In this document: positions 63,238-64,000 of the stretch, one piece after another
Layout: every line of letters begins with the position of its first letter
Position numbering within the stretch: the first letter of the stretch is position 1
From: Solibacillus sp. FSL W7-1464
GTDB taxonomy: Bacteria; Bacillota; Bacilli; Bacillales_A; Planococcaceae
Assembly: GCF_038004425.1 (NCBI RefSeq)
Contig: NZ_JBBORC010000001.1
Coordinates: 2,643,001-2,707,000, forward strand
Reading direction: 5' to 3'
Length of the DNA stretch: 64,000 nucleotides
Position numbers and translations under genes: made by a program
The notes under the pieces: model-generated
What the model saw: the letters and a program-made list of their open reading frames with translations, nothing else
What the model was told of the DNA's origin: nothing
Databases searched by the model: none

Positions 63238-63498
63238 AATAATCCCTCCAGAAAAAATAAGTGAACAGTAACGAATAAACTTTTTCGTTCTTTGCCAATA
63301 AAAGAGTGAACGCAGAACTGATTGATTCTATTATATAACGATGCCATTTTCCTATTGTACATCATAACATTTCCAATTTCACTATCGCAACACCATGTCC
63401 CGAATGTTCCTGTGAAAGAAGCATACATATGTAAGTTCCCCTTTTTTTTCAAAAAAGCTATACTACATAGTAATACATCGTTTTTGAAAGGATCGATT

Positions 63499-64000
63499 AT
63501 GACAAATATCGTTTTACTTTGCAGTGCTGAACAACAGCAATCAATTCAACAATTCTATAAAGACGCTCTTATTGAACGAAAAGCTCCCGGCGTTATTTTT
63601 GCTGCAAAACTTGCAGATACGGCTATTACTGCATATAAGTCAGGGAAAGTAATGTTTCAAGGGGCTGGTGCAGAACGTGAAGCGGCACGCTGGGGGCAAG
63701 CAGGTGCTTCAACGGCTAAAATTGCCTCCACGAAAGGTGATACACTTCCGGACAATTTTGCGTCATTATCAGTTTTAGGCTCAGATGAGACTGGAACGGG
63801 CGATTACTTTGGCCCTGTAACGGTTGCCGCTGTCTATGTTCCCGCAGATAAAATAGCGCTCGTCCAGGAACTTGGTGTGAAGGATTCCAAACAATTGACT
63901 GATGACTATATGCGACAAATTGCTCCGGACTTGATGAAGGTATGCGTTCACAGTATTTTGACGCTGCGCAACGATAAATACAATGCAATTCAGGCACGCG
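63499..64000 (+). CDS. rnhC: Ribonuclease HIII, 5' part (runs past window end)
   Basis: Start ATG 63499 after GAAAGGAT. 167 codons are visible. The N-terminal RNase HIII extension is followed by the active-site start LGSDETGTGDYFGPVTVAA, with first catalytic Asp, Glu motif of RNase HIII. It removes RNA from RNA/DNA hybrids. Divergent from zapA as in B. subtilis. The C-terminus lies outside the window. Confidence 0.94.
   Translation, partial: MTNIVLLCSAEQQQSIQQFYKDALIERKAPGVIFAAKLADTAITAYKSGKVMFQGAGAEREAARWGQAGASTAKIASTKGDTLPDNFASLSVLGSDETGTGDYFGPVTVAAVYVPADKIALVQELGVKDSKQLTDDYMRQIAPDLMKVCVHSILTLRNDKYNAIQAR

Noticed and set aside
1-64000. CRISPR arrays or prophage regions
   Set aside because: No repeated direct repeats with spacers and no phage structural, integrase or IS transposase gene was seen.

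Overview
The window is a low-GC, spore-forming Firmicute chromosome segment. Gene content and order point to the Planococcaceae (a Solibacillus/Lysinibacillus-like organism). The right half closely follows the Bacillus subtilis order ysnB-ysnA(rdgB)-rph-racE(murI)-ysmB-gerE-ysmA-sdhBAC | yslB, lysC, uvrC-trxA-etfA-etfB-fadB-fadR-lcfA-yshE-mutS2-polX-cvpA-zapA | rnhC. Strong Shine-Dalgarno sites and frequent TTG/GTG starts fit this assignment. The species itself cannot be read from the sequence.

Layout. 1-11.1 kb: end of an acyl-CoA dehydrogenase gene, rpoN (sigma-54), then a convergent acyl-CoA catabolic cluster: acyl-CoA ligase, split AtuA, two crotonases, two adjacent acyl-CoA dehydrogenases and a biotin carboxylase. 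Two sequences matching the -24/-12 sigma-54 promoter stand in front of its two transcription units. 11.2-15.6 kb: spore and germination genes (LysM-GH18 cortex hydrolase with an ATT start, CwlJ, LysM-M14 peptidase, small spore-type proteins). 15.7-17.9 kb: debris of polymorphic-toxin immunity genes and an unknown membrane protein. 18.2-21.2 kb: YkvI transporter, SIMPL protein, GAF-GGDEF protein. 21.3-27.4 kb: one sulfite-reduction and siroheme operon (cobA-sirB-yezD-cysJ-cysI-sirC). 27.8-30.4 kb: a three-gene unit made of a membrane HD-GYP protein, an overlapping 22-codon peptide with a CWWC motif, and a PqqD-like/M50 membrane protease. This is the best candidate for an undescribed system. 30.7-36.6 kb: aldehyde dehydrogenase, nitrilase plus two GNATs, aldo/keto reductase, HEPN-like protein. 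37.4-37.8 kb: a tRNA-Arg(UCU) gene split by a 259-nt group I intron.

37.9-64 kb is the conserved core. sdhCAB, etfAB, fadB, fadR and lcfA provide fatty-acid oxidation and electron transfer to the quinone pool, with FadR-type operators at fadR and ysmA. lysC has a lysine-riboswitch leader. Its terminator U-tract is occupied by a group IIC intron whose reverse transcriptase is frameshifted, so two different self-splicing intron classes lie 10 kb apart.
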